Part shown: positions 43,122-51,956 of the stretch, in pieces | Layout: the number at the start of each line of letters is the position of its first letter | Numbering within the stretch: the stretch's first letter is position 1 | NCBI GenBank assembly: GCA_947382645.1 | Contig: CANDAE010000008.1 | Span: forward strand, 70,594 to 134,593 | Direction of reading: 5' to 3' | From: Suilimivivens sp009774465 | Lineage (GTDB): Bacteria; Bacillota; Clostridia; Lachnospirales; Lachnospiraceae | Length of the DNA stretch: 64,000 bases | Notes under the pieces: generated by a model | What the model saw: the letters and a program-made list of their open reading frames with translations, nothing else | Databases searched by the model: none | Told to the model about the DNA's origin: nothing | Program-made: the position numbers and the translations under genes

Positions 43122-44186
43122 ATGAAATACCCCCAATTTTTAAAAGAAAAAGGAACCATTGGCTTTGTTGCCCCTTCCTGTGGATGTGCGCTTTCACCCT
43201 ACAGGGAAGCGTTTCAAAACGCTCTTTGTAAATGGGAAAAGTCGGGTTATGGACTTGATTTGGGGCCTAACTGTTATGCTGATAAGGGAATTGGTATCAG
43301 CAATACGCCGGAAAAATGCGGAAGAGAACTTACGGAATATTATTTAAGGAAAGAAAATGATGTGTTAATTTCCTGCGGCGGCGGAGAACTGATGTGCGAA
43401 ACGTTAGAATATGTGGATTTTGAAGCAATTAAAAAGGCAGATCCCAAATGGTATATGGGATATTCAGACAATACCAATATGACCTTTCTGCTTACTACTC
43501 TTTGCGATACTGCATCCATTTATGGTCCCTGTGCGGGAAGTTTTGGGATGGAACCCTGGCACCCGGCTATTTATGATGCAATGTCGCTGATTACAGGTGA
43601 AAAAAGTTCCTTTAAAAGCTATGGAAAATGGGAACGGGACGGAATTAAAGATGAGGAACATCCCCTTGCCCCTTATCAGTGTACGGAAGATTTAAAGCTT
43701 AGAAGTTATTGCTTCAAAGAACAGACTGAAAAAGAAAATGCGCAGATGGTGGAGACAGATAAAGTAAATATGAAAGGTCGTCTCATTGGCGGCTGCATGG
43801 ACTGTCTGGTAAATCTTACTGGAACTAGATTTGATAAGGTAAAAGACTTTACGGAAAAATATAAGGAAGAGGGATTCATCTGGTTTTTGGAAGCCTGTGA
43901 TTTAAATGTGTTTGGAATTCGAAGGGCTATGTGGCAGATGGAGCAGGCTGGATGGTTTCAGTATGTGAAGGGCTTTTTGTTTGGACGCCCGGTATGCCAC
44001 GGACAGGAAATGATGGGACTTGACCAGTACCAGGCGGTGCTGCCCTATGTACTGCGGCATAAGGTGCCTGTGATCATGGATGCGGATGTGGGACATTTGC
44101 CGCCAATGATTCCGCTTATCTGCGGCAGTATGGCAGAGGTTTCCGTGGAAAAGAATAAAATGACAGTGAAAATGGAACTGCTGTAA
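43122..44186 (+). CDS. S66 peptidase (LD-carboxypeptidase / MccF-like)
   Basis: 354 residues. Family motifs: GFVAPSCG at the N-terminus, the nucleophile S115 in MGYSDNT, a glutamate in FLEACD, and the histidine in DVGHLPPMIPL, giving a Ser-Glu-His triad. Members cut LD-bonds in peptidoglycan tetrapeptides or, as MccF, inactivate microcin C-type drugs. Being next to a CPBP protease, a self-immunity role is possible but unproven. ATG 43122 is preceded by AAGGAGGA; two short hairpins lie in the 74 bases upstream. Confidence 0.9.
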   Translation: MKYPQFLKEKGTIGFVAPSCGCALSPYREAFQNALCKWEKSGYGLDLGPNCYADKGIGISNTPEKCGRELTEYYLRKENDVLISCGGGELMCETLEYVDFEAIKKADPKWYMGYSDNTNMTFLLTTLCDTASIYGPCAGSFGMEPWHPAIYDAMSLITGEKSSFKSYGKWERDGIKDEEHPLAPYQCTEDLKLRSYCFKEQTEKENAQMVETDKVNMKGRLIGGCMDCLVNLTGTRFDKVKDFTEKYKEEGFIWFLEACDLNVFGIRRAMWQMEQAGWFQYVKGFLFGRPVCHGQEMMGLDQYQAVLPYVLRHKVPVIMDADVGHLPPMIPLICGSMAEVSVEKNKMTVKMELL

Positions 44187-44287
44187 AGAAAGCGGCAGAC
44201 AGTTTGGCCGGTTCATTCGTAAAAGCGTCTGCTTCTGCTGCGACAGGATTCCCGACTACCATACAAAAATTGCGCGATGAATGACAG

Positions 44288-44316
44288 TTGAATTGCCATA
44301 TAATGTTTTTTATAAT
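44288..44316 (+). promoter_or_regulatory. Promoter of the Spo0A-like gene
   Basis: TTGAAT at 44288-44293, a 17-base spacer, and a perfect TATAAT at 44311-44316, 37 bases before the start codon. Confidence 0.75.
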
Positions 44317-44352
44317 AAATTCATAGCAATATTTGCGAGATATGGAGGGAAA

Positions 44353-44871
44353 ATGATGGAGCAGTTAAATTTGTCGATGGCTAATGATACAGAAAAGGTA
44401 TATAAAATATTAGGAGAATTGATTCACATGGATCGTGAATTCCAAATTATGATTACGGTACCTTCCGGCAGTAAAACGGTTTTGCCTAAAGAAAGTGTGG
44501 AGATTTTGGACAAGAAGCCGGGATACAATCTGGAAAGAGATGTGACGGACATGATTCATGAGATTGGTGTTCCGGCGCATATTAAAGGATACCAATATCT
44601 GAGGGAAGCAATCATGATGTGCGTGGAAGATCCGGATATGCTTGGATCAATTACGAAGGTATTATATCCTACCATTGCAAGAAAAAATCAGACAACCGCA
44701 AGTCGTGTCGAAAGAGCCATCCGACATGCAATTGAAGTGGCATGGAACAGGGGAAGAATGGAAACGTTAGACGCCATGTTCGGTTATACCATAAATATGG
44801 GAAAGGGAAAACCGACTAATTCAGAATTTATTGCATTGATTGCAGACAAAATAAGACTTCAGTACCGCTAA
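44353..44871 (+). CDS. Spo0A-like DNA-binding protein lacking the receiver domain
   Basis: 172 residues. From about residue 66 it is the Spo0A effector domain: MIHEIGVPAHIKGYQYLREA, then ITKVLYPTIARKNQTTASRV, ERAIRHAIEVAWNRG and FGYTINMGKGKPTNSEFIAL. The first 32 residues (MEQLNLSMANDTEKVYKILG...) look like a decayed start of a Spo0A receiver, with ADD replaced by AND; the phosphoacceptor aspartate, threonine/serine and lysine regions are missing. The DNA-recognition helix is intact. ATG 44356 is an alternative start. It precedes glgA. Confidence 0.9.
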   Translation: MMEQLNLSMANDTEKVYKILGELIHMDREFQIMITVPSGSKTVLPKESVEILDKKPGYNLERDVTDMIHEIGVPAHIKGYQYLREAIMMCVEDPDMLGSITKVLYPTIARKNQTTASRVERAIRHAIEVAWNRGRMETLDAMFGYTINMGKGKPTNSEFIALIADKIRLQYR

Positions 44872-44949
44872 AAAAACCTAAATTTTACTTTTATTGGACG
44901 AGAGTATGTTGTATAATACTTAGTAACAATAATTGTTGGAGGGTTTGTG

Positions 44950-46395
44950 ATGAAAAAGATACTTTTTGTCGCATCTGAGGGTGTTCCATTTATTAAAACA
45001 GGCGGGTTGGCTGATGTTGTCGGATCGCTTCCGAAATGCATTGATAAGCGGTATTTTGATGTGAGAGTGATTCTCCCCAAATATACCTGCATGTCACAGG
45101 AAATGAAAGATAAAATGAGCTATGTGACTCATTTTTATATGGATTTCCACTGGAAAAATGAATATGTAGGCATTATGTATGCAGAAGTAGATGAGGTAAA
45201 ATATTATTTTATCGACAATGAAATGTTTTTTAATGGCTTTAAGCCATATAGTGACAATGCACTTTTTGAAATTGAAAAATATGCATTCTTTTCCAAAGCA
45301 GCATTATCCATTTTGCCGGTGATTGATTTCAGACCTGATCTGATTCATTGTCATGACTGGCAGACAGGATTAATTCCGGTGTATTTAAAGGAACGTTTCC
45401 AGGGAAATGAATTTTATCGCGGCATCAAATCTGTTATGACGATTCATAATTTGAAGTTTCAGGGAAAATGGAGTGTTAAGGAGGTACAGGATATTACAGG
45501 ACTTCCTTCCTACTATTTTACACCTGATAAGCTGGAGCTTTTTAAAGATGCAAATCTGTTAAAGGGCGGGCTTGTTTACGCAGATGCGATTACCACTGTA
45601 AGCAGTACCTATGCGGAAGAAATCAAAACAGAGTTTTATGGTGAACAGTTAGATGGTTTGATGAGAGCCAGGAGTAATTCTCTTCGTGGAATCGTAAACG
45701 GAATTGACTATGAAGAGTTTAATCCGGAAACAGATAAATACATAGATTATAAGTACAATGCAGTTAATTTCCGCAAGGAAAAGATCAAAAATAAACGTGC
45801 ACTGCAGGAAGAACTTGGACTGGAGCAGGACGACAAGCGGTTTATGATTGGTATTGTATCCAGACTGACAGATCAAAAGGGATTCGATCTGATTGCTTAC
45901 GTGATGGATGAATTGTGTCAGGATAGTGTGCAGATTGTGGTACTTGGCACCGGAGAAGAAAGATACGAGAATATGTTCCGTCATTTTGACTGGAAATATA
46001 ATAATAAGGTTTCTGCAAACATATACTATTCAGAAGCGTTATCTCATAAAATTTATGCGGCATGTGATGCGTTCCTTATGCCTTCTTTGTTCGAACCCTG
46101 CGGATTAAGTCAGCTTATGAGTCTGCGTTATGGGACAGTACCCATTGTGCGTGAAACAGGAGGACTGAAAGACACAGTACAGCCATATAATGAATTTGAG
46201 GGAACAGGCACAGGCTTTTCCTTTGTGAATTATAATGCACATGAGATGCTGGGCACGATCCGTTATGCAGAAAAGATTTACTACGACAGAAAGCGTGAGT
46301 GGAACAAGATTGTAGACAGAGCTATGGCTGCTGATTTTTCATGGAATGTATCAGCGGCTAAGTATCAGGAAATGTATGATTGGCTGATTGGATAG
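44950..46395 (+). CDS. glgA: Glycogen synthase (ADP-glucose, GT5)
   Basis: 481 residues. The N-terminal ADP-glucose motif KTGGLADVVGSLP starts at about K15; the C-terminal domain has PSLFEPCGLSQLMSLRYG and ETGGLKDTV. It extends alpha-1,4-glucan from ADP-glucose. No other glg genes are nearby. ATG 44950 follows TTGGAGGG; a TATAAT box lies at 44912-44917 without a clear -35. Spore-forming clostridia store glycogen (granulose) at the onset of sporulation, relevant to the Spo0A-like neighbour. Confidence 0.96.
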   Translation: MKKILFVASEGVPFIKTGGLADVVGSLPKCIDKRYFDVRVILPKYTCMSQEMKDKMSYVTHFYMDFHWKNEYVGIMYAEVDEVKYYFIDNEMFFNGFKPYSDNALFEIEKYAFFSKAALSILPVIDFRPDLIHCHDWQTGLIPVYLKERFQGNEFYRGIKSVMTIHNLKFQGKWSVKEVQDITGLPSYYFTPDKLELFKDANLLKGGLVYADAITTVSSTYAEEIKTEFYGEQLDGLMRARSNSLRGIVNGIDYEEFNPETDKYIDYKYNAVNFRKEKIKNKRALQEELGLEQDDKRFMIGIVSRLTDQKGFDLIAYVMDELCQDSVQIVVLGTGEERYENMFRHFDWKYNNKVSANIYYSEALSHKIYAACDAFLMPSLFEPCGLSQLMSLRYGTVPIVRETGGLKDTVQPYNEFEGTGTGFSFVNYNAHEMLGTIRYAEKIYYDRKREWNKIVDRAMAADFSWNVSAAKYQEMYDWLIG

Positions 46396-46454
46396 CAGCA
46401 GGCGCTTTTGTGTATGGAGAAGACTGAACGGTTACGTTTTGGAGAGCAGCAGCA

Positions 46455-48239
46455 ATGTCTAACAGCAAAAAGAAAGACAGTTTTATATTGCAGGCGGGGA
46501 TTCTGGCTTTTGCCGGAATCATCGTCCGCATTATTGGTCTTTTGTATAATCGCCCGCTGGTTGCCATTATTGGAGATGAAGGGAACGGATATTATAACAG
46601 CGCATATTATGCCTACAGCATTATTTTACTGATATCCTCCTACAGTATTCCGTCGGCAGTTTCCAAGGTGATTGCACAGAGACTGGCAACAAAAGAATAT
46701 CGAAATGCACACAGGATTTTCTGCTGTGCATTTATTTATGTGCTGGTAGTCGGTGGTATTGCCAGCTTATTTGTGTTTTTTGGAGCCGGCCTTTTAGTAA
46801 AGATGGACAGTGCGGTACTGCCTTTAAAAGTGCTTGCACCAACCATTTTTTTCAGCGGTATACTTGGGGTTTTGCGTGGGTATTTTCAGGCCCACAAAAC
46901 TATGGTGCAGACATCCGTATCTCAGATTTTAGAGCAGCTTGTAAATGCCGGCGTGAGCATTGGCATGGCCTATGTGATGGTAAATATGGTTGCAGATCAG
47001 AGCACTACCACACAGGCTTCCTTTGGAGCAGCAGGAGGTACCATTGGTACAGGGGCCGGGGTACTTGCCGGACTTTTATTTATGGTGGGGGTATATGCAT
47101 TAAACAGAAAAACCATCCGCCGGAGAATTGAGCGGGATACAGGCCACATAGATGAATCCTATGGCGATATTTTTAAAATGATTTTGATGGTGGTTACGCC
47201 TTTTATCATAAGTACGGGTATTTATAATATTACAAACTTTTTGGACAATACCATTTACCAGCAGATTATGATGGGAGTCAGAAAAATTGGAGAGGCGGCG
47301 GTATCCACCGATTTAAGCGCCATTTCAAAGGGAACCAAAATTTCCAATATTCCCATTGCAATGGCATCTGCAATGGCCACAGCTTTGATACCGGGAATTT
47401 CCAGTGACTTTGCGCAGGGGTATCTGGATGGCGTGAAAAATAAGGTTGCAAAGTCAGTGAAGGTTACCATGTTGATTTCCATTCCCTGTGCAGTGGGAAT
47501 TGGGGTATTGGCGAGACCTGTTATGCTGGTGATTTTTCCCCAGCCTGCATCCCTTGATATTTCTTCCATGCTGTTGTCCTGTATGGCGGTAAGCATTATT
47601 TTTTATGCACTTTCCACTTTGACACAGGCAATATTACAGTCCATTGGACGGATGAACACGCCTATTATAAATGCTACGGCAGCAGTAATAATTCATGCGG
47701 CAGTTATGATTTTGATGATGCTTTTTCTAAATGAAAAATACAGTTTGTATTATTATGTTTTTTCTACCGTACTCTATTCTTTTATTTTGTGTGTATTGAA
47801 TCAAATTGCTGTCCACCGGCATTTAAAGTACAGTCAGGAAATAGACAGAACCTTTATACGACCGCTTGTGGCATCCATCATCATGGGGGCGGCTGCATTT
47901 GGCACATATCAGGGGCTTTATTATCTGTGTAAAATCAACATAATTTCACTTGCCCTTGCAATAGCAGTGGGGATGAGTATATATTTCATTTTGATTATAC
48001 GCTGGAATGCGGTTTCAGAAGAAGAGCTTCGCAGTATGCCCAAGGGATATATGCTGGTCAGCATTGCCCAGAAAACCGGTATCATGAAGAAAAAGGATTT
48101 TAGAAAATTCAAATCTTCAAAGAAAAAAACGCAAAGCAAAAAATCAGCAAATAGTAAACAAAAGACTTCAAAAAATCAAAATAAAAAAATAGAAGAATTA
48201 ATAGATGAAAATGATGATGACTATTGGCTGGATGAATAA
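46455..48239 (+). CDS. SpoVB/YtgP-like polysaccharide or lipid II flippase
   Basis: 594 residues of the MOP exporter superfamily, with about 14 membrane helices, starting FILQAGILAFAGIIVRIIG and continuing GYYNSAYYAYSIILLISSYS. It belongs with SpoVB/YtgP-type flippases that move lipid-linked cell-wall precursors. The C-terminal 55 residues are an unusual Lys/Ser/Asn-rich cytoplasmic tail ending in an acidic patch. RBS GGAGAGCAGCA precedes the ATG. Confidence 0.9.
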   Translation: MSNSKKKDSFILQAGILAFAGIIVRIIGLLYNRPLVAIIGDEGNGYYNSAYYAYSIILLISSYSIPSAVSKVIAQRLATKEYRNAHRIFCCAFIYVLVVGGIASLFVFFGAGLLVKMDSAVLPLKVLAPTIFFSGILGVLRGYFQAHKTMVQTSVSQILEQLVNAGVSIGMAYVMVNMVADQSTTTQASFGAAGGTIGTGAGVLAGLLFMVGVYALNRKTIRRRIERDTGHIDESYGDIFKMILMVVTPFIISTGIYNITNFLDNTIYQQIMMGVRKIGEAAVSTDLSAISKGTKISNIPIAMASAMATALIPGISSDFAQGYLDGVKNKVAKSVKVTMLISIPCAVGIGVLARPVMLVIFPQPASLDISSMLLSCMAVSIIFYALSTLTQAILQSIGRMNTPIINATAAVIIHAAVMILMMLFLNEKYSLYYYVFSTVLYSFILCVLNQIAVHRHLKYSQEIDRTFIRPLVASIIMGAAAFGTYQGLYYLCKINIISLALAIAVGMSIYFILIIRWNAVSEEELRSMPKGYMLVSIAQKTGIMKKKDFRKFKSSKKKTQSKKSANSKQKTSKNQNKKIEELIDENDDDYWLDE

Positions 48240-48316
48240 AATGTCAGTATAGAATAAAACCTTCTGGAAATAATAAAAACGTCGAATGTGACAATATTTT
48301 CAGGAGGTATTTTATT

Positions 48317-48502
48317 ATGGCAAATTTATCAGAGCTCGATTTACAGAATCTGCGTCATTTAATTGGCGGTTACGACGTATCACACTGCAAAATGAAAGAA
48401 TATGCATCCAGTGCATCTGACACACAGGTAAAGCAGTTCTTTGAAAAAGGCGCTAAGTCAGCAATGGAAAACAAAACACAGTTGATGAAGTTTTTGCAGT
48501 AG
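48317..48502 (+). CDS. Small protein, probably spore-coat associated
   Basis: 61 residues, no membrane segment, helical (LSELDLQNLRHLIGGYD...SASDTQVKQFFEKGAKSA). Excellent RBS CAGGAGGT. Its partner 12 bases downstream resembles Coat F proteins, and small two-gene sets like this occur in related Clostridia. Assignment to the coat rests on that context. GTCGAATGTGACA lies 30 bases upstream, close to but not matching a 0A box. Confidence 0.7.
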   Translation: MANLSELDLQNLRHLIGGYDVSHCKMKEYASSASDTQVKQFFEKGAKSAMENKTQLMKFLQ

Positions 48503-48514
48503 GAGGTGGAGAAG

Positions 48515-48775
48515 ATGCAGATGAATGAAAAAACAATGGTAGCAGATACACTGACAGGTATCAATGGAGAACTGGTGCGTTTCGGAGAGATGATTGCACA
48601 GACAGAAAACAAGGAGCTTAAGCAGACTTTAAAACAGTTTAGAAACGCCTGCGAACAGTCACAGGAAGAACTGTATCAGATTGCAAGGGAAAAATCTTAC
48701 TATGTGCCTGCATCCAGGGCTACACAGGAAGAAGTGGATCATGTAAAGAGCCTGTTTACCAGCGGAACTCTTTAA
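48515..48775 (+). CDS. Coat F-like small protein
   Basis: 86 residues, all-helical. It begins MNEKTMVADTLTGINGELVR after two residues and includes FRNACEQSQEELYQIAREKSY and VPASRATQEEVDHVKSLF, similar to the Coat F/ferritin-like small coat proteins of spore formers. ATG 48515 has AGGAGGTGG upstream. It forms a pair with the 61-residue gene. It could be another ferritin-like small protein. Confidence 0.7.
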   Translation: MQMNEKTMVADTLTGINGELVRFGEMIAQTENKELKQTLKQFRNACEQSQEELYQIAREKSYYVPASRATQEEVDHVKSLFTSGTL

Positions 48776-48790
48776 GCAAAGCAGCAGAAA

Positions 48791-48841
48791 TAAGCTGTTA
48801 AAAAAGGCTGTCAGCGTCTGCGGCAGCCTTTTAACAGCTTA
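48791..48841. terminator. Bidirectional terminator between coat-like pair and rqcH
   Basis: A long inverted repeat: TAAGCTGTTAAAA.AGGCTG (48791-48810, with two extra As) pairs with CAGCCTTTTAACAGCTTA (48824-48841). It serves converging genes on both strands. Confidence 0.8.
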
Positions 48842-48874
48842 AAATTGCAGTATCCATTGTTTAAGAAAGATGTT

Positions 48875-50632
48875 TTAGTCGGCAGCCAGGTTGATATTTG
48901 AAATATCAGAGTCAATCATCATGGAATAATTGGTATAATACACTACGAATCCCGGTTTACTGCCATTTGGCTTTTTTACGTTTTTTCTTTCAAGGTAATC
49001 AATTTCAACTTTATCCTGTAATTTGCCTTTGGAATAATGGGCAGCCAGCCTTGCTGCTTCTTCAAAGGTGGAATCAGGAAGCTCTTTGCCATTTGTTTTT
49101 ACAATTACGTGGGAACCGGGAATTCCCTTTGCATGGAACCACCAGTCATTTCCACTGGCAAATTTAAAGGTAAGCTCATCATTTTGATAATTGTTTTTGC
49201 CCACATACATATGAAACCCATCACTGCTGATATAGTGAAAGGGCTTGCTGGTTATTTTTACTTTTTTTGAACCGCCTTTTCTGCGGATATAGCCGCTTTC
49301 AATTAATTCTTCTTTGATCTGGATCAAATCTTCTTCGAGAAGCGCAATATCAAGGGCGGTTTGAATGGATTCCAAATGATCAATTTCCTCTTTTACTTCA
49401 AGGGTTAATGTGGAGAGAGCCTCATAGGTGCGTTTGAGTTTTCCATATTTATCAAAATATTTTTTTGCGTTTTCCGCCGGTGTTAAAAGTGGATCAAGAG
49501 GAATGGTGATCATTTCGTCAGTATAATAATTTAATGCTTCCATAGAAGCAGCGCCAGGACTTACATTGTAGCCATAGGTATTTAAAAGCTCGCCATAAAT
49601 GCGATATTTGTCCTTTTTTTCCGTATCTTTCATCTGCCTGAGCTGTAACTCATATTTTTTAACATTCCGTTCAAGCGCAGTCTGCACGATTTTGCGTAAG
49701 TCCACTGATTTTTGCCGGATGCGGGATAACTGATTTTTTTCCGCATAATAGGCTTCAAGAAGCTTTGAAACAGAGGTAAATTCCCGCCGGTCAGCTTCCC
49801 TGTAAGAAAGGAGCGGGATGGAGGCATATTCTGTGGGATTTCCATTTTCATATACAATATTGGGAGAAAAGTTCCCATCTTTTACCTGTTTCATAATCTG
49901 GTCAAAGGCCTGATACAGGGCACAAAGCATAGTTTCCCCTTCGGGACTTTCTAAAAAAAAGGCAGTGGAACAGTCTCCGTCAAGGCCGCTCCTTGTGCAG
50001 ATTTCATGGGAAATAACGGGAGATAAGCCGGTATAGGAAGAATATAGCGCCTTATATATCGGCATGGCTTTACTTGTAATGCGTTTCTTAAAGTCTTCAG
50101 GGGAGAGGGTGAAAGGATCCGCTTTGTCCTGTGTCAGCGGTACAAAATAATCCCTGCCCGGGAGTACCTCCCTTACGGAACTTACCATGCCGGAAATATG
50201 CTTAATGCTGTCAATGATTATATTCTGGTCATTGACAAAAATAATATTACTGTGTTTGCCCATGATCTCTATAACAAGGCGTTTTTGACATAAATCGCCC
50301 ATTTCATCTAAATGTTCTATCTGAATGTGGAGAATCCGTTCAAGCCCGGGCTGGGTGATTTTTGTAATCCGTCCATTTTGCAGATGCTTTCTGAGCAGCA
50401 TACAAAAGCCCGGTGCAGTCATGGGACTGGGCTTATTATTTTCCGTAAGATAAATAAGTGGAAGGGACGCAGAGGCGGAAATAAGAAGTCTCTTTTGTCC
50501 TCCATCAGCAGTTTTAATGGTGAGAAGCAGCTCATCATTTTCAGGCTGGGCAATTTTATAAATCCGCCCGCCGGTAAGTGTATCATTTAATTCCTTTGCC
50601 ATATTTGCAATTGTAATACCGTCGAATGCCAT
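48875..50632 (-). CDS. rqcH: RqcH ribosome quality control protein (NFACT)
   Basis: 585 residues. NFACT-N domain (about 1-240), two coiled coils (about 285-430), and an NFACT-R domain with SDGFHMYVGKNNYQNDELTF near 468, WWFHAKGIPGSHVIVK and an acidic C-terminus. RqcH binds stalled 50S-peptidyl-tRNA complexes and adds C-terminal alanine tails. It was formerly annotated fibronectin-binding FbpA. It is the only clear minus-strand gene. AAAGGAG precedes the ATG (read on the minus strand). Confidence 0.94.
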   Translation of the reverse strand: MAFDGITIANMAKELNDTLTGGRIYKIAQPENDELLLTIKTADGGQKRLLISASASLPLIYLTENNKPSPMTAPGFCMLLRKHLQNGRITKITQPGLERILHIQIEHLDEMGDLCQKRLVIEIMGKHSNIIFVNDQNIIIDSIKHISGMVSSVREVLPGRDYFVPLTQDKADPFTLSPEDFKKRITSKAMPIYKALYSSYTGLSPVISHEICTRSGLDGDCSTAFFLESPEGETMLCALYQAFDQIMKQVKDGNFSPNIVYENGNPTEYASIPLLSYREADRREFTSVSKLLEAYYAEKNQLSRIRQKSVDLRKIVQTALERNVKKYELQLRQMKDTEKKDKYRIYGELLNTYGYNVSPGAASMEALNYYTDEMITIPLDPLLTPAENAKKYFDKYGKLKRTYEALSTLTLEVKEEIDHLESIQTALDIALLEEDLIQIKEELIESGYIRRKGGSKKVKITSKPFHYISSDGFHMYVGKNNYQNDELTFKFASGNDWWFHAKGIPGSHVIVKTNGKELPDSTFEEAARLAAHYSKGKLQDKVEIDYLERKNVKKPNGSKPGFVVYYTNYSMMIDSDISNINLAAD

Positions 50633-50657
50633 AGTTTATACTCCTTTACTGGCTTTT

Positions 50658-50686
50658 ATTGTACATGATATGCAGATTCTTTGCAA
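50658..50686 (-). promoter_or_regulatory. rqcH promoter
   Basis: On the minus strand: TTGCAA (50686-50681), a 17-base spacer, and TACAAT (50663-50658), about 25 bases before the rqcH start. Confidence 0.75.
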
Positions 50687-50690
50687 TTGC

Positions 50691-50719
50691 TTGACTACAT
50701 TGTTGGATTACTTTATAAT
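50691..50719 (+). promoter_or_regulatory. yicC promoter
   Basis: TTGACT at 50691-50696, a 17-base spacer, and TATAAT at 50714-50719, divergent from the rqcH promoter with only four bases between the two -35 elements. Confidence 0.85.
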
Positions 50720-50793
50720 GGATAAGAATACGCAAAGTGGGAAGATGGGGCTTTTCATTTTGTGATTATGGAAATGGAAGAAGAAGGTACGAT

Positions 50794-51672
50794 ATGATAA
50801 AAAGCATGACGGGGTTTGGCAGATGCGAAGTGCAGGAAGCCGACCGGAAAATCACAGTGGAAATGAAGTCGGTAAACCACAGATATCTGGATGTAAATAT
50901 TAAGATGCCCAAAAAGCTTAATTTTTTTGAGGCGGCAATCCGGAGTGAGTTAAAGAACTATATCCAAAGGGGAAAAGTGGATATCTTTATTACTTATGAG
51001 GACTATTCGGAATCCAATGTCTGCGTGAAATATAATAAAGAGCTGGCGGCAGAATACATGAACTATTTAAACCAGATGGCAGCAGATTTTTCCCTGGATA
51101 ATGATGTGAGGATTTCCTGTCTTTCCAGATATCCCGAGGTGCTTACAATGGAAGAGCAGACCATTGACGAAGAAAAGCTGTGGCTGCTTTTGGATAAAGC
51201 AATCAAAGGCGCAGCGGAAGGCTTTGTGGAGACCAGAATCAAAGAAGGCGGACATTTGCGTGATGACTTGATTGAAAAGCTGGAGGGAATGCTTTCACAT
51301 GTAAATTTCATTACGGAGCGTTCTCCTCAGATTATTACAGAATATAAGCAAAAGCTGGAAGAGAAAGTGAAGGATCTTCTGGCAGATCCCAAAGTTGACG
51401 AAAACAGACTCCTGATGGAGGTTACTATATTTGCAGACAGAGTTTGTGTAGATGAAGAACTGGTCCGGTTAAAGAGCCATATTGAAACCACCAGAGATAC
51501 CCTAATTCAGGGAGGAAGCATTGGACGGAAACTGGATTTCATTGCACAGGAGATGAACAGAGAGGCAAACACGATTTTATCAAAATCAAGTGATCTTGAA
51601 ATTTCCAACCGGGCAATAGAATTAAAGACGGAAATTGAGAAGGTCAGAGAGCAGATTCAGAACATTGAATAA
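50794..51672 (+). CDS. YicC family endoribonuclease
   Basis: 292 residues, starting MIKSMTGFGRCE (the YicC signature SMTGFG) and ending with the conserved GRKLDFIAQEMNREANTI and DLEISNRAIELKTEIEKVREQ. The family was recently shown to be endoribonucleases. ATG 50794 is chosen for that conserved start. It heads the yicC-remA-gmk-rpoZ order typical of Firmicutes. Confidence 0.94.
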   Translation: MIKSMTGFGRCEVQEADRKITVEMKSVNHRYLDVNIKMPKKLNFFEAAIRSELKNYIQRGKVDIFITYEDYSESNVCVKYNKELAAEYMNYLNQMAADFSLDNDVRISCLSRYPEVLTMEEQTIDEEKLWLLLDKAIKGAAEGFVETRIKEGGHLRDDLIEKLEGMLSHVNFITERSPQIITEYKQKLEEKVKDLLADPKVDENRLLMEVTIFADRVCVDEELVRLKSHIETTRDTLIQGGSIGRKLDFIAQEMNREANTILSKSSDLEISNRAIELKTEIEKVREQIQNIE

Positions 51673-51695
51673 AATAATCAGGTAAGGAAATATTC

Positions 51696-51956
51696 ATGAA
51701 TAAGCTGATTCATATAGGGTTTGGCAACATAGTAAACGCCGGAAAAATCATTGCCATAGTCAGTCCTGACTCTGCACCGGTCAAACGTCTGGTACAGAAG
51801 GCAAAGGAAGCCGGAACTGCTATTGATGCAACACAGGGGAGAAAAACAAAAGCCGTGCTTGTAATGGAGAATAGTCAATTAGTGCTTTCAGCACTTTTAC
51901 CGGAAACTATTTCCCAGAGAGCCCAGGCGGAAAGCAGAGATGAAAATGAAACATAA
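51696..51956 (+). CDS. remA: RemA extracellular-matrix regulator (DUF370)
   Basis: 86 residues: KLIHIGFGNIVNAGKIIAIV and ATQGRKTKAVLVMENSQLVLSAL are the RemA core. In Bacillus RemA is a DNA-binding ring that activates matrix and osmoprotection genes. Here it lies between yicC and gmk and overlaps gmk by about 17 bases. The regulon in this organism is unknown. Confidence 0.94.
   Translation: MNKLIHIGFGNIVNAGKIIAIVSPDSAPVKRLVQKAKEAGTAIDATQGRKTKAVLVMENSQLVLSALLPETISQRAQAESRDENET

Noticed and set aside
44187..44280. Receiver domain of the Spo0A-like protein in another frame upstream
   Set aside because: No receiver motifs are found in any frame of this gap, and a promoter lies between it and the start.
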